Below, one piece after another: positions 5,089 to 5,091 of a stretch of DNA of 5,091 bases. Every line of letters starts with the position of its first letter. Position 1 is the stretch's first letter. The translations under genes were made by a program, and so were the position numbers. The DNA lies in the NCBI GenBank assembly GCA_013202445.1, contig JABMRW010000111.1, positions 1 to 5,091 of the forward strand, in the 5' to 3' direction. The notes beneath the pieces were generated by a model. That model searched no databases. It was given only the letters and a program-made list of their open reading frames with translations, and was not told the origin of the DNA. This DNA is from Deltaproteobacteria bacterium. GTDB lineage: Bacteria; Chloroflexota; Dehalococcoidia; Dehalococcoidales; BS750m-G39.

Positions 5089-5091
5089 TGA

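Larger units (their letters stand above)
4860..5091. other. Intergenic region upstream of the MBL-cvpA operon
   Basis: This stretch holds a -10-like sequence and a hairpin close to the MBL gene, an AT-rich section (about 4915-4980), then a G-run-rich section and repeat copy 2 reaching the window edge. A short plus-strand frame opens at 5001 but reads through the repeat and is not accepted as a gene on this evidence. Confidence 0.7.

Overview
The window looks like a stretch of ordinary bacterial chromosome, most likely Chloroflexota and plausibly Dehalococcoidia. That placement rests on my memory of how MutS reads in that group, on the C-rich palindromes in the spacers, and on the mix of small membrane proteins; it is an inference without a database search. 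No phage, IS transposase, CRISPR array, rRNA or tRNA is visible, and I found no defence or biosynthetic system.

Layout, left to right. Bases 1-2204 (minus strand) hold the first 734 codons of mutS, intact and in frame, with the C-terminus cut off by the window edge. Bases 2205-2624 form a long spacer with no gene. It is full of G/C-run structures: one copy of a repeat that carries a single-nucleotide-loop G-quadruplex motif, a second G-run motif on the other strand, and two very strong hairpins. Bases 2625-2960 (minus) encode a 111-residue four-helix membrane protein of unknown function. Facing away from it across a 131-bp divergent promoter region is a 110-residue DUF4870/Tic20-like membrane protein (3092-3424, plus). 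Both promoters have a perfect TTGACA -35 box and a 17-bp spacer, and the two -35 boxes form an inverted repeat.

The plus-strand gene converges on a two-gene minus-strand operon: an MBL-fold metallohydrolase (3969-4859) followed 23 bp later by a CvpA-family membrane protein (3448-3945). The right end (4860-5091) is intergenic and carries a second, diverged copy of the G-quadruplex repeat. Each repeat copy therefore lies upstream of a minus-strand transcription unit (mutS and the MBL-cvpA pair).

The genes do not form an obvious single pathway: mismatch repair, a metallohydrolase and three small or medium membrane proteins sit side by side. The most unusual content is in the spacers (the repeat family with G4 motifs, the hairpin cluster and the compact divergent promoter) and in the MBL protein, where a glutamate occupies the position of the usual metal-bridging aspartate.
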